Assembly (NCBI GenBank): GCA_004764695.1
Contig: SMSO01000014.1
Location: 509,148 to 573,147, forward strand
From: Schizochytrium sp. TIO01
Lineage: Eukaryota; Sar; Bigyra; Thraustochytrida; Thraustochytriidae
DNA: 64,000 nt
Reading direction: 5' to 3'
Part shown: piece by piece, positions 60,968 through 64,000 of the stretch
Layout: the number at the start of each line of letters is the position of its first letter
Numbering within the stretch: the first letter of the stretch is position 1
The notes under the pieces: model-generated
What the model was told of the DNA's origin: nothing
Seen by the model: the letters and a program-made list of their open reading frames with translations, nothing else
The model's database searches: none
Position numbers and translations under genes: made by a program

Positions 60968-62494
60968 ATGCTCCATCATATTAAAACCGGGAATCTTGAG
61001 GGCGTGCAGGAAACAATCAAGGAAAAACCTGAAGCACTCAATGAAAGGCTGAAAGCAACAGCAGATGGAGATGCCATGACGCCGCTGATGTGGGCACTCT
61101 TTGAGAGACAGCCCACGATCGCAAAGTGGCTCATCTCAGAAGGCGCAGATGTTAACTTACAAAGTGCTGACCATTGCACCGCCCTTATCCTCGCCTGTAA
61201 ACATAACCTTCCCTACATTGCAGAGGCTCTTATCCTTCGAGGGGCAAGCCTTGATATCCAGACAAAAGCCAATGGCATGACTGCACTCATCTCGGCATGC
61301 GGCAGTGGTAAATTTGATGTTGCCCAACTCCTCATCGAACAAGGTGCCGATCTGAATGTGCAGAATACTCCGGGTTGGACCGCACTCATGCTCGCTTGCG
61401 GTGCAGGGCAACTTGAGGTGGCTCGTTTGCTTATTGAGCATGGGGCTGAGCTCAATGTTCAGGGTAATCAAGGAAACTCTGCGCTTATGATCGCTTGTGC
61501 TAGCGGGTATCCTGACATTGCGGAGATGCTCATTGATAAAGGCGCACGCGTAGACCTCCAAAGCCCTCCTGGGAACAACGCACTCATGATTGCGTGTGGC
61601 ATGGGCCAAGTCAACATCGCACGAATGCTTCTTGAAAAGGGAGCAGCAATCAACGAACAGAGTAGAGACGGTTGGACTGCTCTCTCTGTGGCTTCACAAG
61701 AAGGTCACACAGAAGTTGCCAAACTTCTTGTGCAAAAGGGTGCTGACCTCGATCTCCAAACAAGCAAAGGTGTCACGGCGCTCATGTGCGCATGCCTCAA
61801 GGGACATTTTGAAATTGGACACCTTCTCGTGGCCAAGGGCGCACAAGTAAACCTAATCACTAACCTGGGTAATACCGCACTCTTGATTGCCGCTCAGGGA
61901 GGTTTTGTGGATCTCGTGAGACTTCTTGCAGAAAATGGTGCCAACCTAGACGCACAGAACCCATTAGGTAAAACCGCACTGATGATCGCCTGCGAAAGTG
62001 GATTCTTTCAAGTCACCGAGGTACTTTGTATACATGGTGCAAAACTTGATGTCCAGAACCATCTTGGGTGGACCGCGCTGATGCTGGCCTGCCAAGCGCC
62101 GCCAAAACCCCCATGCTCGCGCGAGCATCTCATTCGTTGCGTAAAGGCCTGCTGGGTGGCAGGTGCCGACGCTGAAGTGAAAAATAAATTAGGAGCAAAT
62201 GCTCTTCTTGTTGCTAAGCAGTCTGGACGAGACGATGTAGAAACCTTTCTCAAGTTTGTCTTGAATTCTCGTGTCTCACAAGTTCTTTTGCACCAAATGC
62301 ATTGCCCGCGCAATGTACTTCTTTCCTTTTATGAAAACAAACACTGGAATGCTGAAGATTGCTGCGATCTGACAACACAGGACCTTCGATCTCTTGGCAT
62401 CCAGGACTCCCGGCTTCAAAAGGAAGCCTTACAGCGCTTTGACCGGGCAGCCCATCAAGCCTGTTTAAGTTGCCTGTGGACGAGAATCTTTTGA
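60968..62494 (+). CDS. Ankyrin-repeat protein with C-terminal SAM domain, paralogue (508 aa)
   Basis: First ATG of the frame at 60968 (the frame is open upstream without ATG); stop TGA. About twelve ankyrin repeats with the core GWTALMLACxxGxLEVARLLIEHGAEL cover residues 1 to about 395. The long-loop repeat (RCVKACWVAGADAEVKNKLG) and the SAM domain (FYENKHWNAEDCCDLTTQDL, RSLGIQDSRLQKEALQRF) match the gene at 50955-52418. It lacks that gene's basic Ser-rich tail and ends soon after the SAM domain (CLSCLWTRIF). Repeats are more uniform than in the paralogue. Codons are GC-richer. Same strand and 8.5 kb apart, consistent with an old local duplication. One exon. Confidence 0.93.
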   Translation: MLHHIKTGNLEGVQETIKEKPEALNERLKATADGDAMTPLMWALFERQPTIAKWLISEGADVNLQSADHCTALILACKHNLPYIAEALILRGASLDIQTKANGMTALISACGSGKFDVAQLLIEQGADLNVQNTPGWTALMLACGAGQLEVARLLIEHGAELNVQGNQGNSALMIACASGYPDIAEMLIDKGARVDLQSPPGNNALMIACGMGQVNIARMLLEKGAAINEQSRDGWTALSVASQEGHTEVAKLLVQKGADLDLQTSKGVTALMCACLKGHFEIGHLLVAKGAQVNLITNLGNTALLIAAQGGFVDLVRLLAENGANLDAQNPLGKTALMIACESGFFQVTEVLCIHGAKLDVQNHLGWTALMLACQAPPKPPCSREHLIRCVKACWVAGADAEVKNKLGANALLVAKQSGRDDVETFLKFVLNSRVSQVLLHQMHCPRNVLLSFYENKHWNAEDCCDLTTQDLRSLGIQDSRLQKEALQRFDRAAHQACLSCLWTRIF

Positions 62495-63535
62495 TGATCT
62501 GCAGCAAAACCTCCTTTCTTACTGAATCAGAACATATCGGCAAAGCCATTTACGCAATGGAAGGACTTGCCACCATCACCATGCATTGTAGCTATCACCT
62601 GTCTGGATCGCCTCGATTTTGAGGCTTTGTCCCGTTATCCCCCTCTTGCATCTTCAAGCAAGGCACATTTATATTACCCTAGTAGACATCTTCCATATGA
62701 AAAGTAAAGTATTATTGATCCCAAACTCCCCAAACTCTTTTAGTTTCTGAGCAGGCAGGCAGGTTTGTACCTACCTAGCTAGATGCTATCGTTCACCAAA
62801 CGCAACTTTACACTAGGCACCATCATGATCTGCACAGCATCGTTTCTACTTTACAGCAGCAACTCTTTAGCTTTAGCCAGTAGGTACATAAACTTGCGAA
62901 CCGACGAACGAGTCCGCCACATTTCGCATCCTCAGTCGGTTACAAGTAACACCTTGTACACCATCTATCGCGAAAGCGGTGCCGGAGTGACCTCCGGTTT
63001 AGTCTGCACTTCAGAACTAGAGCTAGAACTATGAGACTCCTATAATGGGTCAGACAGAACACATGAAAGAAAGAACGTTTTAATGGAAATCTAAGCCAGG
63101 CGTAGAAAATAAGCAAACCCAAAGCGCAACGTCCCGCCGTCGGAAGACCTGCGCTCGCGTTGAAAACATGAAGAAGATCAACAAGAAGAAGTCCTGGTAT
63201 GTCGGGCGATTGATTTTCCGAACATGACGGCAGTAGATTATAGAACACCGTGTTGGTGTAGTATTAGTAATTCCTCTTTGGGATAAATGTAATTTGAGGA
63301 ATAGTGTTCCCAACACCAACGAAGCTTTCAGTAGAACCAGAAGATGTGTTCCTACGAACTATATTAAAATTATCAGGAACAGTCTCTGGAGAATCCTATG
63401 CAGCTTACAGTCGTTGATTAGATCTTGATATCGAGTTGCTTATCTAGACGTCATATATATCCTTGTCTTGATCCATTTCATTTTATTTCATTTCATTTCT
63501 TATTTTCTCTATTAATTGACATATGAAAGAATGCA
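62495..63535. other. Intergenic, no gene seen
   Basis: 3' flank of the ankyrin gene, then mixed DNA. Open frames at 62783-63034 (plus) and 62940-63248 (minus) have no recognisable content. Confidence 0.5.
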
Positions 63536-63736
63536 ATGCATGTTTCCGATCCTGAAGCAGACACAGTCCTTCCCTTTGCGCATGACCCACCAAAGACCTG
63601 CATCAAAGCAAATCCAGATCGCCAAGGTGCCCAGAGTACCTTCGAGCTCGGAGAAGCTCTGCAGGCAGCAGAGTACCTCGTGAAGGGCCTCGCGGAGGTT
63701 CTGAACACGCAGTCCTGGTCTCGTGGATTTAGTTGA
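63536..63736 (+). CDS. Possible small hypothetical protein (66 aa)
   Basis: A GC-rich island in AT-rich DNA. The plus frame has host-like codon choice (STFELGEALQAAEYLVKGLA, DPEADTVLPFAHDPPKTC). The minus strand is also open across the same bases, so strand is uncertain. No family recognised. Confidence 0.3.
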   Translation: MHVSDPEADTVLPFAHDPPKTCIKANPDRQGAQSTFELGEALQAAEYLVKGLAEVLNTQSWSRGFS

Positions 63737-64000
63737 CTCACTCGACAAATTCTCCACAACAGCTATTTTAATTTACTTCCCGCATTGTTGCAACAGCAAG
63801 TCCTGCGACACAGCCAAGTACTGAGTCAGCTGTTCTTCAAGGTCTTGCAAATACTTGCGCCTGCGGTGCGGTGCAGAGGTTTCCAGCTTGTCTTTTTGAC
63901 AGAAGAATCATCTGTGTCATCTTCTCTCGCGCAGGGTCTATTCAGAAGAGAAAAAACAGGCCAAAAAAGGCAAATTCCCAAGGGAGGAAGGACAAGAATA
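63737..64000. other. Window end, possible exon on the minus strand
   Basis: On the minus strand a pyrimidine-rich acceptor-like tract (TTTTTTCTCTTCTGAATAG, about 63950-63932) precedes frames such as EDDTDDSSVKKTSWK. In another frame, RRRKYLQDLEEQLTQYLAVS ends at TAA 63775-63773. These may be the last exon of a gene lying beyond the window. The frame cannot be settled here. Confidence 0.25.

Overview
This window is nuclear DNA of a unicellular eukaryote. The sequence shows long, mostly intronless genes, a few GT-AG introns (PA2G4, the RING gene, a small two-exon gene), standard stop codons with TGA used as a stop, and wide AT-rich intergenic tracts full of microsatellites. The conserved genes (SZT2, PA2G4, GPATCH4, FAM210/DUF1279, MFSD5, RINT1, REI1/ZNF622) are general eukaryotic. 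A protist, perhaps a stramenopile or labyrinthulomycete, is my guess from gene structure only; I cannot name the species.

Layout. 1-6.5 kb: the C-terminal 2,178 codons of an SZT2 (KICSTOR) homologue, cut by the window edge. 7-8.1 kb: a multi-pass membrane RING-H2 ligase with a 211-bp intron. 8.1-26.6 kb: an accessory region built around two copies of a segmental duplication (about 12.1-16.7 and 19.9-23.65 kb), with a 0.6-kb GATA satellite and a decayed coding relic between them. Copy A carries an intact unknown gene (378 aa) and a Ser-rich gene (224 aa). In copy B the first is a pseudogene (nonsense codon plus 5-bp deletion) with an expanded 90-bp coding minisatellite, and the second is mostly deleted. 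A third, intact member of the same unknown family (629 aa) lies at 24.75-26.64 kb on the other strand.

30.8-40.9 kb is the housekeeping block: PA2G4, GPATCH4, a mitochondrial FAM210-like protein, an MFSD5-like transporter and RINT1. Between RINT1 and REI1 (40.9-44.9 kb) sits a block of very compact, intronless and partly overlapping ORFs on both strands, with ATG/TGA overlap, 8-bp spacing and an in-frame TGA. I recognise none of these proteins, and the organisation is unlike the flanking genes. This is the best candidate for a previously undescribed system: probably a fragment of an integrated DNA virus or other mobile genome. That reading rests on architecture, not homology.

46-47.3 kb: REI1/ZNF622, with a degenerate first zinc finger. 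50.4-52.4 kb: a small two-exon gene (85 aa) divergent from an ankyrin-SAM protein. 60.97-62.5 kb: a second ankyrin-SAM paralogue. The 8.5 kb between the ankyrin genes is repeat-rich and has no confident gene. SZT2 (amino-acid control of TORC1), PA2G4, GPATCH4 and REI1 (ribosome biogenesis and translation) share a growth theme, but nothing in the sequence shows that they are co-regulated.
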